NCBI RefSeq assembly: GCF_036567765.1
Contig: NZ_DATCTU010000032.1
Span: 62,001-126,000, forward strand
DNA: 64,000 bases
Reading direction: 5' to 3'
Source: Pseudobacteroides sp.
Lineage (GTDB): Bacteria > Bacillota > Clostridia > Acetivibrionales > DSM-2933
A program made the translations under genes and the position numbers. The notes under the pieces were generated by a model. The model saw only the letters and a program-made list of their open reading frames with translations. It was not told the DNA's origin and ran no database searches. Positions 17,836 through 26,275 of the stretch are shown here, one piece after another (positions within the stretch are counted from its first letter, which is position 1; each line of letters starts with the position of its first letter).

Positions 17836-19512
17836 ATGATAACTCAAAACCTAATGCTAGGATTTATGCAAAAAACGCAAGTGTTTCCAGCAGGATCCAA
17901 GGCAGCATTAAGCGATGAAAAAGCGGCACCTACAATTCAAAAAGCATCATTTGAGAGAGAGGCTTTCGACATCCAATTAAAAGCGGCTGAAAACAGAAGA
18001 AACTTAAACAGAAACCAGGCAGAAGCAAGAGAATCAATTAAAAGGAATAGCCCAAGGTTTAACTCTTTCAAGGAAGCTCTAAGAAACGACCAAAAGCCTG
18101 AAATGAACAGCACAAAGGAGTCTAAAAAGGTCAATGATGATATTGACAGAGAAGACGGCATGAATGGTGAGAATAATAAAAAAGTAAAGAAACCTGCAAG
18201 TCTTGAAATATCACAGGAAGAAATTGCTGTTGCACAGGTTCTTGGTATGCAGCCGGAGGAATTCAGAAAAATAATGGAAGATATTAATATCGAGCCTCAG
18301 GATTTTCAGGATGAAGCCAAAATTCCCGCTATCATAGAAGGTATTGCACAAAAGCTTGGTCTCAACGTAGAGCAGAAAAATGCATTAAAGGAACTTGTTG
18401 AGGGTGTGGTAAAGCTTGTGGATTTGAAGTCGGCAGATGGCAGCGTTGTATTGGAAGATTTGCAAAATGATGATATCCGCAAGATGAATACCGATGAACT
18501 AAAAGCTGGAGGTAGCAATGCCAAAGAGGTGAATAACATAAAGGAAGAATCCAAGACATCTCTTGAAGAGCTGGCAGAAAAGTTGAAGGAAAAAATAGAG
18601 GAACTGACTCAAAAACTTAAGGAAAATCCTGAAGCTATGAAAGAAGAACTGACAAAGGTTGTTAGGAGCATGATGGACAAGTACAGCAGTAAGGCTTCAA
18701 TGCAAGGGAATACCGAAAGTGAGATGGTTATGGACTCCGAAGAGGAAACTGTAGAATCACAGCCTATAAATATGGGAAAAATCACTGAAGCTGGAGATGC
18801 AAAGAAAGAGGCTTCTCAAAATTCCGAGAATTTAAGGGACCCAAGAGCAAATAGCAAAGAGGAAAATGTAAAAGCTTCAGAGAACCAGGGAGCAGGAAAA
18901 AACCAGGAACAGGTATATCTTAAATCTTCAAAGGAGGATTTAAGTATTGAGTCAAAAGCTGATGTGAAGGGAATAAGCAGTAATTTGCAATCTGTGCCGG
19001 CTGAACAGGGTAATTTAAATAAAAGTGCGGGAGATGTGGAAGCACTTAAGACTATTAAGGATCAGCCGGTTAGTAAAAGGGATATTTTGACTCAGGTAAT
19101 TGATAAGGCAAAGGTTGTTTTTAATGGAGATAAGTCTGAAATGGTTATATCAATGAGACCTGAGAACCTTGGAAAGCTTTCCCTCAAAGTAGTAACAGAA
19201 CACGGAATAATCACAGCAAAGTTTATAGCGGAAAGTCAACAGGTAAAAGAAGTTCTGGAGTCAAATATGCAGCTTTTGAAGGATACATTGGAAAAGCAGG
19301 GCATTTCAATACAGGGTTTTTCCGTTTCTGTAGACAGCAACCCTTCAAGAGAATTTAGCGGGCAGAAGGACTATAATCAGGGAGCAAAAGAAAATAACAG
19401 CAAGGGTAAACCGATTGGGTTCAATACCGTATCAACTATGGAAGCAGCTTCAAATGTTGAAAAAGTGAATCCTTACATAATGGGAGAAAGCAGAATTAAC
19501 CTTACTGCTTGA
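17836..19512 (+). CDS. fliK: Flagellar hook-length control protein FliK
   Basis: 558 residues with a strong AAAGGAGGTGAG ribosome binding site. FliK is an exported molecular ruler that switches export specificity at hook completion. The first ~400 residues are hydrophilic, Lys/Glu/Asn/Ser-rich and low-complexity, as expected for the ruler. The C-terminal Flg_hook domain (~420-515) is conserved: SEMVISMRPENLGKLSLKVV, ITAKFIAESQQVKEVLESN, LEKQGISIQGFSVSV. Complete. Confidence 0.93.
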   Translation: MITQNLMLGFMQKTQVFPAGSKAALSDEKAAPTIQKASFEREAFDIQLKAAENRRNLNRNQAEARESIKRNSPRFNSFKEALRNDQKPEMNSTKESKKVNDDIDREDGMNGENNKKVKKPASLEISQEEIAVAQVLGMQPEEFRKIMEDINIEPQDFQDEAKIPAIIEGIAQKLGLNVEQKNALKELVEGVVKLVDLKSADGSVVLEDLQNDDIRKMNTDELKAGGSNAKEVNNIKEESKTSLEELAEKLKEKIEELTQKLKENPEAMKEELTKVVRSMMDKYSSKASMQGNTESEMVMDSEEETVESQPINMGKITEAGDAKKEASQNSENLRDPRANSKEENVKASENQGAGKNQEQVYLKSSKEDLSIESKADVKGISSNLQSVPAEQGNLNKSAGDVEALKTIKDQPVSKRDILTQVIDKAKVVFNGDKSEMVISMRPENLGKLSLKVVTEHGIITAKFIAESQQVKEVLESNMQLLKDTLEKQGISIQGFSVSVDSNPSREFSGQKDYNQGAKENNSKGKPIGFNTVSTMEAASNVEKVNPYIMGESRINLTA

Positions 19513-19525
19513 AGGAGGAAGTAAG

Positions 19526-20377
19526 ATGGCTATTAGTTCTATAGGTACACAAAAAACCATACAGCAGATTATTGATGAGTCTTCAAAGGCAACCAGCAAT
19601 AGAAAGACTGGAGATCTTGGTAAAACTGATTTTTTAAATCTTTTGGTAACACAGCTGAAATATCAGGATCCTATGAAGCCGACAGAAGACAAGGAATTTA
19701 TAGGCCAAATGGCACAGTTTAGCTCATTGGAACAGATGCAAAACATGAATACAGGGTTTTCTTCAGTAAAGGCCATGAACTTGGTGGGTAAACATGTGAC
19801 AGCAACGGTAAACGATGCATCCACAAATCAGCAGAAAATCGTTGAGGGAGAAGTAACATCTGTAAAGATATCCAAGGATAAGACCTTTGTTATTGTTAAA
19901 GGTGAAGAGGTTCCTGTTGACCAGGTAACAGAGATTACAGAGGGGCAAAGAGGTGGAAACAGTAATATTTCCAATTATACCAACCTGATTGGATTTGAGT
20001 GTAAGGGTGCTGTTTACAGCAATTCCACCGGTGATATTGTTCCTGTCAGCGGTACAGTAACGGAAATACAAAAGGGCTATTATGAAGACTATGCGGTTAT
20101 GGACGGAGTCAAGGTACAGATTTCCAGTATTGCAACCGGTGTACAAACTACAGATACTACATATAAGAAAAGCTACCTGGAATCTCATATAGGTGAGACC
20201 GTAGAGGTTAACGTAATAGATCCGAAAACAAGAAAGGAAGTGCCTGTATCGGGAATACTCAGGGAGTATAAGATAACGCCGGACGGTGTAACTACTGCGA
20301 TACTCGACAAACTGGATGTGCCTGTTGAAAGCATAATGAATATCAGATCGGTAGAGCCGCCAAAGGCTGGTGAGTAG
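19526..20377 (+). CDS. flgD: Flagellar hook assembly (scaffolding) protein FlgD
   Basis: 283 residues, RBS GAAGGAGGAAG. FlgD caps the growing hook. The N-terminal signature is KTDFLNLLVTQLKYQDPMKP, followed by EFIGQMAQFSSLEQMQNMN and KAMNLVGKHVTATV. The C-terminal part is longer than minimal FlgD and has repeated beta-rich segments (VEGEVTSVKISKDKTFVIV; FECKGAVYSNSTGDIVPVSG), as in many clostridial FlgDs. Two bases separate it from the next gene. Confidence 0.95.
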   Translation: MAISSIGTQKTIQQIIDESSKATSNRKTGDLGKTDFLNLLVTQLKYQDPMKPTEDKEFIGQMAQFSSLEQMQNMNTGFSSVKAMNLVGKHVTATVNDASTNQQKIVEGEVTSVKISKDKTFVIVKGEEVPVDQVTEITEGQRGGNSNISNYTNLIGFECKGAVYSNSTGDIVPVSGTVTEIQKGYYEDYAVMDGVKVQISSIATGVQTTDTTYKKSYLESHIGETVEVNVIDPKTRKEVPVSGILREYKITPDGVTTAILDKLDVPVESIMNIRSVEPPKAGE

Positions 20378-20379
20378 TT

Positions 20380-20775
20380 ATGGTTGTAAACAACAATTAC
20401 TTTAATAACATCGGACGAATAAATGGCAGTCAAAATTTGCAAAGAAGCAATCCCACAAAGGAAAAGACAGGTGCTGCCAATGACTTTGGTTCTATATTAA
20501 AGGATAAAATAAACGAGAATGAAGGTCTGAAATTTTCAAAGCATGCCGAGCAAAGGCTCCAATCCCGAAACATAAAGCTTACTGAAGCCCAAAAGGAAAA
20601 GATGTCAGAGGCAGTAAACAAGGCCAGCATGAAAGGAGTAAAGGACTCATTGGTAATAGTGGACAATATGGCATTCGTAGTTAATGTAAAAAGTAAAACA
20701 GTCATAACTGCGGTAAACAACAACGAACTTAAAGACAATGTATTTACAAATATTGATGGAGCTGTGTTCGCATAG
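20380..20775 (+). CDS. Flagellar operon protein, TIGR02530 family
   Basis: 131 residues. Small soluble protein found between flgD and flgE in many Firmicutes. The core is FSKHAEQRLQSRNIKLTEAQ then ALVIVDN-type strands (SLVIVDNMAFVVNVKSKTVI). The N-terminal third is hydrophilic. No catalytic motif; the molecular role is not established to my knowledge, and a hook-assembly link is inferred from position. Followed by the sigma-D promoter and leader of flgE. Confidence 0.85.
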   Translation: MVVNNNYFNNIGRINGSQNLQRSNPTKEKTGAANDFGSILKDKINENEGLKFSKHAEQRLQSRNIKLTEAQKEKMSEAVNKASMKGVKDSLVIVDNMAFVVNVKSKTVITAVNNNELKDNVFTNIDGAVFA

Positions 20776-20810
20776 TATTCTATATTAACATTTTGATCTG
20801 CATTAAAGGT

Positions 20811-20837
20811 TAACAAACAAGCAAAATTTTCCGATAT
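20811..20837 (+). promoter_or_regulatory. Sigma-D (FliA-type) promoter in front of flgE
   Basis: TAAC (20811-20814), a 15-nt spacer and TCCGATAT (20830-20837), against the consensus TAAA-N15-GCCGATAT. The predicted start is near 20845, ~90 bases before flgE. The cognate sigma factor is encoded at 39940 in the same block. Confidence 0.7.
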
Positions 20838-20858
20838 TAAAATGAAGGTTATTATATT

Positions 20859-20915
20859 GCGGCTGGACCCTTCGGGGGGGCCGCCTATTCCGGATCGACT
20901 GATGGAATAGTCCGC
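20859..20915 (+). promoter_or_regulatory. GC-rich structured leader of flgE with UUCG tetraloop
   Basis: Hairpin 1: GCGGC (20859-20863) with GCCGC (20880-20884), then CCC-UUCG-GGG (20868-20877), a C(UUCG)G tetraloop. Hairpin 2: CTATTCC (20885-20891) with GGAATAG (20904-20910). Alternatively GCGG (20859) can pair with CCGC (20912-20915), closing a multibranch fold. GC content stands out sharply from the surrounding AT-rich DNA. The structure ends just before the flgE ribosome binding site (20918-20926). Confidence 0.7.
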
Positions 20916-20933
20916 TGAAGGAGGAGTTTTAAT

Positions 20934-22298
20934 ATGATGAGATCTATGTTCTCCGGTGTATCGGGGTTAAGGGCTCACCAAACAAGAATGGACGTTATTG
21001 GTAATAACGTTGCAAATGTTAATACTGTTGGATTTAAATCAGGAAGGGTAACATTCCAGGAAGTATTCAGTCAAACTATGAAAGGTGCATCAGCACCAGA
21101 TTCAACCACAGGCAGAGGGGGAACTAATCCCATGCAGCTCGGTCTCGGGCTGGGTGTAGGAGCTGTTGATACCATACATACAAGGGGAAGCTTACAAAGA
21201 ACCGATAACCCGACAGACTTATCCATTGAAGGAGAAGGCTTTTTCATACTGAAGGGTGGTTCAGCTGATTTATTCAAATTCTCCAGGGCAGGTAATTTTG
21301 GTGTGGACAAGCTGGGAAACCTTGTTTCTTCAGGGGGGTTGAATGTTTATGGATGGCAGGATTACGGCGGAGCCATGCAGGCTGACGGTTCTTATAAATT
21401 TGATACTGAAAAGCCTGTAGAGCCAATAAACCTTTACTCTGATGTATATAATAAAAATAAGAGAATGATTGCAGCAAGACAAACTTCGAGTGCTGTATTC
21501 GCAGGAAATCTGGATGCATCAAAGGCTCCACTTGGAAGTGCAATTTCTACATCGTTGCCTCAGTTTACAGTCCCAATGACAGTTTATGATACTTTAGGCA
21601 ATAATTACAAGATAAGTATTAACTTCTGGAAGGATTCAGCAAGCGGTATAACAGCCAGCGGAACCACAGGAGGAACAGTATGGTTCTGGTCGGCATCATC
21701 AGGATCAGGTGTAAATGCCACTTTTGGGTCATCAACTGCAAACGGCTTTTTACAGTTTGATACAAAAGGGCAGATTGTTACGACTGCATCCGGCTATAGT
21801 ACAAATCCTATGATACAGCTGATACCGGGATCAAGTGTGGGAACACAGCCTATTGATGTAACACTGGATTTTCAAAAGCTTACAATGTATGATGCAGATA
21901 GCTCTGTTAAGCCTAGCGACGTAAATGGTTATCCAACAGGTAATCTGGTTACATTCAATATCGGAAGCGATGGGATTATTACAGGGGTTTACAGCAATGG
22001 TCAGCAGCAGCCGTTAGGGCTGTTGGCGTTGGCCGGCTTTGAAAACCCTGGAGGCCTTCAGAAGGTTGGGGACAATATGTACTTGCCCACCACCAACTCG
22101 GGAGACTTTAAGAAGGCCGTGAAGCCTGGCGGTGAAGGGGTAGGTAGTTTGAATCCTGGAACACTGGAAATGTCGAACGTTGATCTTTCCAGAGAATTCA
22201 CAGATATGATTGTAACTCAAAGGGGATTCCAAGCAAACAGCAGAATTATTACCACATCAGACGAGATGCTTCAGGAATTGGTTAACCTAAAAAGGTAA
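20934..22298 (+). CDS. flgE: Flagellar hook protein FlgE
   Basis: 454 residues from ATG 20934 (GGAGG 20920-20924, spacing 9). Structural subunit of the hook, exported. N-terminal MFSGVSGLRAHQTRMDVIGN then NVANVNTVGFKSGRVTFQEV; the FlgE-specific SLQRTDNPTDLSIEGEGFF; Gly/Ser-rich middle domains (~180-330); C-terminal LSREFTDMIVTQRGFQANSR and TSDEMLQELVNLKR. Complete. It has its own sigma-D promoter and leader and is followed by a perfect hairpin, so it can be expressed apart from the early genes. Confidence 0.96.
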   Translation: MMRSMFSGVSGLRAHQTRMDVIGNNVANVNTVGFKSGRVTFQEVFSQTMKGASAPDSTTGRGGTNPMQLGLGLGVGAVDTIHTRGSLQRTDNPTDLSIEGEGFFILKGGSADLFKFSRAGNFGVDKLGNLVSSGGLNVYGWQDYGGAMQADGSYKFDTEKPVEPINLYSDVYNKNKRMIAARQTSSAVFAGNLDASKAPLGSAISTSLPQFTVPMTVYDTLGNNYKISINFWKDSASGITASGTTGGTVWFWSASSGSGVNATFGSSTANGFLQFDTKGQIVTTASGYSTNPMIQLIPGSSVGTQPIDVTLDFQKLTMYDADSSVKPSDVNGYPTGNLVTFNIGSDGIITGVYSNGQQQPLGLLALAGFENPGGLQKVGDNMYLPTTNSGDFKKAVKPGGEGVGSLNPGTLEMSNVDLSREFTDMIVTQRGFQANSRIITTSDEMLQELVNLKR

Positions 22299-22342
22299 GA
22301 TAATTATGGTTGAATAATTAAATTATGTTACATTGTTTTCAA

Positions 22343-22375
22343 ATAGACTGCTTGTAATAATTTCAAGCAGTCTAT
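22343..22375 (+). terminator. Perfect 12-bp hairpin terminator/attenuator after flgE
   Basis: ATAGACTGCTTG (22343-22354) pairs perfectly with CAAGCAGTCTAT (22364-22375) around a 9-nt loop. AGTAATAATTTTT follows, so the U tract is offset by several bases. It may cut the flgE transcript or attenuate read-through into flbD. Confidence 0.75.
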
Positions 22376-22514
22376 AGTAATAATTTTTGAGTATTATAAA
22401 TTCCTGCTAAACGCTTATGTCATCAGGGTAAATTTAATATGGCCGCAGTCTAATAATTTCTTAACATAAAAAAGTAACATAAAAAAACACTTGAGTTTTT
22501 GAGGTAAAAATATT

Positions 22515-22724
22515 ATGATTAAATTAACGCGTTTGAATGGTTCAACATTTGTTTTAAATTGTGAATTAATTGAGTCGGTTGAGTCAACGCCAGATACTGT
22601 ATTGACTACAATACATGGTAAAAAACTTGTTGTATCGGAAACTATTGATCAAATAGTGGATAAGGTGATACAATATAAGGGAAAAATAATGTTTATCAGC
22701 AGAGATGAACTGATCTATTCTTGA
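22515..22724 (+). CDS. flbD: Flagellar protein FlbD family
   Basis: 69 residues. Small FlbD protein (pfam FlbD) typical of Firmicutes and spirochaete fla operons: IKLTRLNGSTFVLNCELIE, then TPDTVLTTIHGKKLVVSETI. Function in the family is unclear. In most operons it precedes motA/motB; here a 366-bp non-coding gap follows. The ribosome binding site is weak (GAGGT at 22501). Confidence 0.9.
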   Translation: MIKLTRLNGSTFVLNCELIESVESTPDTVLTTIHGKKLVVSETIDQIVDKVIQYKGKIMFISRDELIYS

Positions 22725-22786
22725 TTACATTTTTAATAAAGCAATTTGAAGGTTTAATAATCTTAAATTAAGCTGTCTGGACAGTA

Positions 22787-22814
22787 ATGACCAATATATA
22801 ACTTCCACTATAAT
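22787..22814 (+). promoter_or_regulatory. Candidate promoter in the flbD-fliL gap
   Basis: ATGACC (22787-22792), a 16-nt spacer and a perfect TATAAT (22809-22814). A short dyad CTGTC-TG-GACAG (22773-22784) lies just upstream and could be an operator. The -35 is poor. No ORF is present in 22725-23090. Confidence 0.35.
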
Positions 22815-22922
22815 ATGGGCTTATGCATTGACATAATTCGTTAATACACGTTTGAAAGGGAAGTAATTGTTTAGTCATTCCTTAATAAGTAATCCAAAGA
22901 AATATTGAAATTTAGTAGTAGG

Positions 22923-22972
22923 AAAGTAAATTGAGGTAACACGATGTTATTTTTTAGATTTACTTTTTGTTT
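22923..22972 (+). terminator. Nested hairpin with U tract in the flbD-fliL gap
   Basis: Outer arms AAAGTAAAT (22923-22931) and ATTTACTTT (22958-22966) enclose a perfect inner stem TAACA-CGA-TGTTA (22937-22949). TT-G-TTT follows, so a U-rich tail is present. Further downstream lie a 12-bp palindrome AACATTAATGTT (22981), an 8-bp hairpin AAAATCAC/GTGATTTT (23005-23023) and a bulged GTA(T)CCC/GGGTAC stem (23044-23061). Confidence 0.5.
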
Positions 22973-23090
22973 AGCTATAGAACATTAATGTTAGTGTTGT
23001 GTATAAAATCACTTTGTGATTTTGTTCAGTGTAATTCTTTTAGGTATCCCTAAATGGGTACTATAAGGATTATAAAAGGGGGCATTAGAG

Positions 23091-23609
23091 GTGGGTGGAA
23101 AAGGAAGCTTTTTTGTTCTGCTGATTGTTGTTGCGTTTCTTTCTTTAAGTTTAGCTGTGCTTGCTATTTATGTCTTTGTTTTCGGAGGCAACAACTCTGG
23201 TAAAGAGACAAAGGTTGTTGAGACAGTGACTGTTACAACACCTAAGGACAGTGAATTGGCAGAAATGGCACTTTTTGAAGGTGATAAAATTTTCAACCTG
23301 AAATCAAGTCCGTCATCCGAAGAAAAGTCACTTGCTGCTATCAGAGTAAGTATAAAACTCAAGTATTTTATTAAGGTTGAAGGAATCAAGGATGTTGCAG
23401 TAAAGCTCAAGGCATATGAAAGTGAAATGAGGGAACTGGTAGGAAATTACTTTTTAAATATGTCTGTGGATGAAGTATCAAAGCCGGAAACCAAGGAAAA
23501 AACCAAAAAAGAGTTAAAGCAGCAGATTAACCATTTGTTGTTGGAGTCTGAAATAATTAAGACTGATCTGGTATATTCAGTTGTACTTGAAGATTGGTTC
23601 TATCAGTAA
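23091..23609 (+). CDS. fliL: Flagellar basal body-associated protein FliL
   Basis: 172 residues from GTG 23091 (AAAGGGGG at 23076). Single transmembrane helix at residues ~5-30 (FFVLLIVVAFLSLSLAVLAI), then a periplasmic-type FliL domain (LAAIRVSIKLKYFIKVEG; C-terminal IIKTDLVYSVVLEDWFYQ). FliL surrounds or stabilises the stator in studied species. It normally follows motB, which is missing here. Confidence 0.93.
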   Translation: MGGKGSFFVLLIVVAFLSLSLAVLAIYVFVFGGNNSGKETKVVETVTVTTPKDSELAEMALFEGDKIFNLKSSPSSEEKSLAAIRVSIKLKYFIKVEGIKDVAVKLKAYESEMRELVGNYFLNMSVDEVSKPETKEKTKKELKQQINHLLLESEIIKTDLVYSVVLEDWFYQ

Positions 23610-23621
23610 GGAGGTGACCAA

Positions 23622-24608
23622 ATGGGAGATATACTTTCGCAAAATGAGATAGATGAACTGCTTAGAGCCCTGAATACCGGGGAAATAGATGTACAACAGA
23701 TGCAGACTACTACTCAAGAGAAGAAGATTAAAAGCCATGACTTCAGAAGGCCTAGTAAATTTGCAAAGGATCACTTGAAAACATTACATATAATACATGA
23801 GAATTACTCCCGTTTGGTAACAAACTTTTTATCAGGTTACCTTAGGACTCTTGTGCAGGTCGATGTTATATCTGTCGAACCGCTTTCGTATTATGAGTTT
23901 AATAACTCCATATCCAACCCGGTTATTTTGTCTGTTGTTGATTTTACGCCTTTAACAGGCTCAATTATATTTGAAATAGCTCCTAACATATCCTTTGCTT
24001 TGATTGACAGAATTTTAGGTGGGAAAGGTTCATCAATGGATAGGGTAAGGGGATTTACCGAAATAGAACTGGCTATTATTGAAAGAATTATAATTCAGAT
24101 GTTAAACCTCATGCGAGAGCCATGGGAAAATGTTATTGCCATAAGACCTAGGCTTGAAAAAATTGAGACCAATGCACAGTTTGCACAAATCATTTCTCCT
24201 AATGAAATTGTAGCCCTGGTAACATTAAGTGCAAGAGTTGGGGAAGTGGAAGGAATGATTAACATATGTATCCCTCATATGGTTGTTGAGCCTATTGTTT
24301 CAAAGCTCAGCACAAAGTTCTGGTTTTCTACCATAGAGAAAGAATTTACTTCAGATATAAAAGAAAATATAGAGAGTAAAATAGAGCAGACGGTGGTACC
24401 CTTAAAAGCAATACTTGGGAGAACAGTTATTAATGTATCGGAATTCATCGAATTGCAGCAGGGAGACGTTTTGCCTTTAGATACAAATATAAACGGCAAT
24501 CTTGAGGTTCTGGTGGGGGACATTCTTAAGTTTTACGCCAGCCCGGGAGTAAAAAAGAGTAAAGTTTCCATAAAAATTACGGATGTTTTAAAAAGGGAGG
24601 ATGAATAG
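23622..24608 (+). CDS. fliM: Flagellar motor switch protein FliM
   Basis: 328 residues with a canonical AAGGAGGTGA site. C-ring switch component. The N-terminal CheY-binding motif LSQNEIDELLRAL is followed by KFAKDHLKTLHIIHENYSRL, the CheC-like middle domain (ISNPVILSVVDFTPLTGSII; DRILGGKG) and a C-terminal SpoA domain (LPLDTNINGNLEVLVGDILK). Only 1 base separates it from fliY. Confidence 0.97.
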   Translation: MGDILSQNEIDELLRALNTGEIDVQQMQTTTQEKKIKSHDFRRPSKFAKDHLKTLHIIHENYSRLVTNFLSGYLRTLVQVDVISVEPLSYYEFNNSISNPVILSVVDFTPLTGSIIFEIAPNISFALIDRILGGKGSSMDRVRGFTEIELAIIERIIIQMLNLMREPWENVIAIRPRLEKIETNAQFAQIISPNEIVALVTLSARVGEVEGMINICIPHMVVEPIVSKLSTKFWFSTIEKEFTSDIKENIESKIEQTVVPLKAILGRTVINVSEFIELQQGDVLPLDTNINGNLEVLVGDILKFYASPGVKKSKVSIKITDVLKREDE

Positions 24609-24609
24609 A

Positions 24610-25791
24610 ATGGGAGATATGCTTTCACAAGCAGAAATTGATGCCTTGCTGAATGGTACACCCATATCAGAACCTTCTTTGGATAATGGTGCAGGCAATG
24701 CAGAAGGTCTTAGCCCTCAGGAAATTGATGCACTTGGAGAAGTAGGCAATATAAGCATGGGAACCTCTGCAACTACCTTGTTTACTTTACTAGGCCACAA
24801 GGTAACCATAACAACGCCAAAGGTTACCGTATCAACCTGGGGTGAGTTGTCGGCAGCATATGATCTGCCTGTTGTTGCGGTAAGGGTTGAATATACCCAA
24901 GGGCTTAACGGCATAAACTTATTAATCATGAAAGAAGATGATGTAAAGATAATAACCGATTTAATGATGGGCGGGGATGGAAGCAACCGTCAGGGAGAAC
25001 TCTCCGAATTGCACTTAAGTGCTATAGGAGAGGCTATGAACCAGATGATCGGATCATCATCAACCTCTATGTCATCGCTGTTTGATAAAAGAATAGATAT
25101 TTCGCCCCCTAAGGCTTTCAATATAAGGACAGGAGCAGAACATCCATTTAATGAGTTTGAGAAGGAAAAGACTGTAGTAAAGATTTCCTTTAAAATGATT
25201 ATTGGAAACCTCATTGACAGCGAAATTATGCAGCTTATACCTATTAACTTTGCCAAAAACCTTGTGGATAACCTGCTTAACATGGATACGAAAAGCACTA
25301 GCCAGCCTGAACCTGTTAAGTCTTCACCACAGCCGATGCAGCCTTCCATGCAGCAGTTTTCATCACAATCCATGCAATCATCAGGGTTTGGGCAGCAGTT
25401 TTCGCCCCAGCCTCAGCAGCAAACGGGTTTCGGGTTTGGGAACGAGCATATGGGATATAATGAACCTCATCACAACAGCGGGCCTATAAATGTGCAGCCC
25501 GTACAGTTTCAGTCCTTTGATGAGGGCAAGCTGGTGGTTGAAAAAAAGAATATAGGCATTATTATGGATGTTCCTCTTCAGGTAACTGTTGAGCTTGGAA
25601 GAACCAATAAGCTTATAAAGGATATTTTGGAGTTTGGCCCGGGTTCAATTATAGAGCTCGACAAGCTTGCTGGTGAGCCTGTAGATATACTGGTAAACGG
25701 AAAAGTTATTGCAAAAGGTGAAGTTGTTGTAATTGATGAAAGCTTTGGTGTGAGAATTACTGATATTATACATCCTTCGAAAAGACTATAA
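24610..25791 (+). CDS. fliY: Flagellar motor switch phosphatase FliY (CheC-like plus FliN domain)
   Basis: 393 residues from ATG 24610 (GGAGG 24596-24600; ATG 24601 is too close to it). N-terminal MLSQAEIDALL CheY-P-binding peptide, then two CheC-type phosphatase helices, LGEVGNISMGTSATTLF and IGEAMNQMIGSSSTSMS. A Gln/Pro/Met/Ser-rich linker spans ~235-300, and a C-terminal SpoA/FliN domain follows (VPLQVTVELGRTNKLIKDIL). FliY replaces FliN in Firmicutes and dephosphorylates CheY-P at the switch. Confidence 0.96.
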   Translation: MGDMLSQAEIDALLNGTPISEPSLDNGAGNAEGLSPQEIDALGEVGNISMGTSATTLFTLLGHKVTITTPKVTVSTWGELSAAYDLPVVAVRVEYTQGLNGINLLIMKEDDVKIITDLMMGGDGSNRQGELSELHLSAIGEAMNQMIGSSSTSMSSLFDKRIDISPPKAFNIRTGAEHPFNEFEKEKTVVKISFKMIIGNLIDSEIMQLIPINFAKNLVDNLLNMDTKSTSQPEPVKSSPQPMQPSMQQFSSQSMQSSGFGQQFSPQPQQQTGFGFGNEHMGYNEPHHNSGPINVQPVQFQSFDEGKLVVEKKNIGIIMDVPLQVTVELGRTNKLIKDILEFGPGSIIELDKLAGEPVDILVNGKVIAKGEVVVIDESFGVRITDIIHPSKRL

Positions 25792-25895
25792 AATGTGGGT
25801 AATATTAATTTATATAAATTACTGTGTTATTAAATTGCAGTACTCTCATAATACATTAAGCTTAACAGAATCTAATTTAAGGAGAGGGATCAAGA

Positions 25896-26258
25896 ATGAG
25901 TAAAAGAATTCTAATTGTTGATGATGCAGCGTTTATGAGGATGATGATCAAGGATATCCTGTCAAAGAACGGTTATGAAATTGCAGGTGAGGCAGAAAAT
26001 GGTGCAAGGGCAATTGAAAAGTACAAGGAGCTTTCTCCAGATCTGGTTATAATGGATATAACCATGCCTGAAGTTGATGGTATTCAGGCAGTAAAGGAAA
26101 TTAAAAAAATTAATACCGATTCAAAAATTATCATGTGCTCAGCAATGGGACAACAGGCTATGGTTATAGAATCCATACAGGCAGGAGCAAGAGATTTCAT
26201 TGTAAAACCATTCCAGGCAGAAAGAGTTGTCGAGGCTGTAAAGAAAGTCCTGGGGTAG
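25896..26258 (+). CDS. cheY: Chemotaxis response regulator CheY
   Basis: 120 residues, a stand-alone receiver domain with the acid pocket DDAAFMR, phosphorylation site Asp54 in VIMDITMPEVDG, Ser at CSAMGQQ and Lys in IVKPFQAERV. Lies between fliY and fliO, the usual Firmicutes position. RBS AAGGAGAGG. CheY-P binds FliM/FliY at the switch. Confidence 0.97.
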   Translation: MSKRILIVDDAAFMRMMIKDILSKNGYEIAGEAENGARAIEKYKELSPDLVIMDITMPEVDGIQAVKEIKKINTDSKIIMCSAMGQQAMVIESIQAGARDFIVKPFQAERVVEAVKKVLG

Positions 26259-26275
26259 AATAGGAGCATTGGCTA

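Noticed and set aside
20859..20930. c-di-GMP-I riboswitch before flgE
   Set aside because: The conserved GCAAACC and ACGCAAAGCC core is not present.
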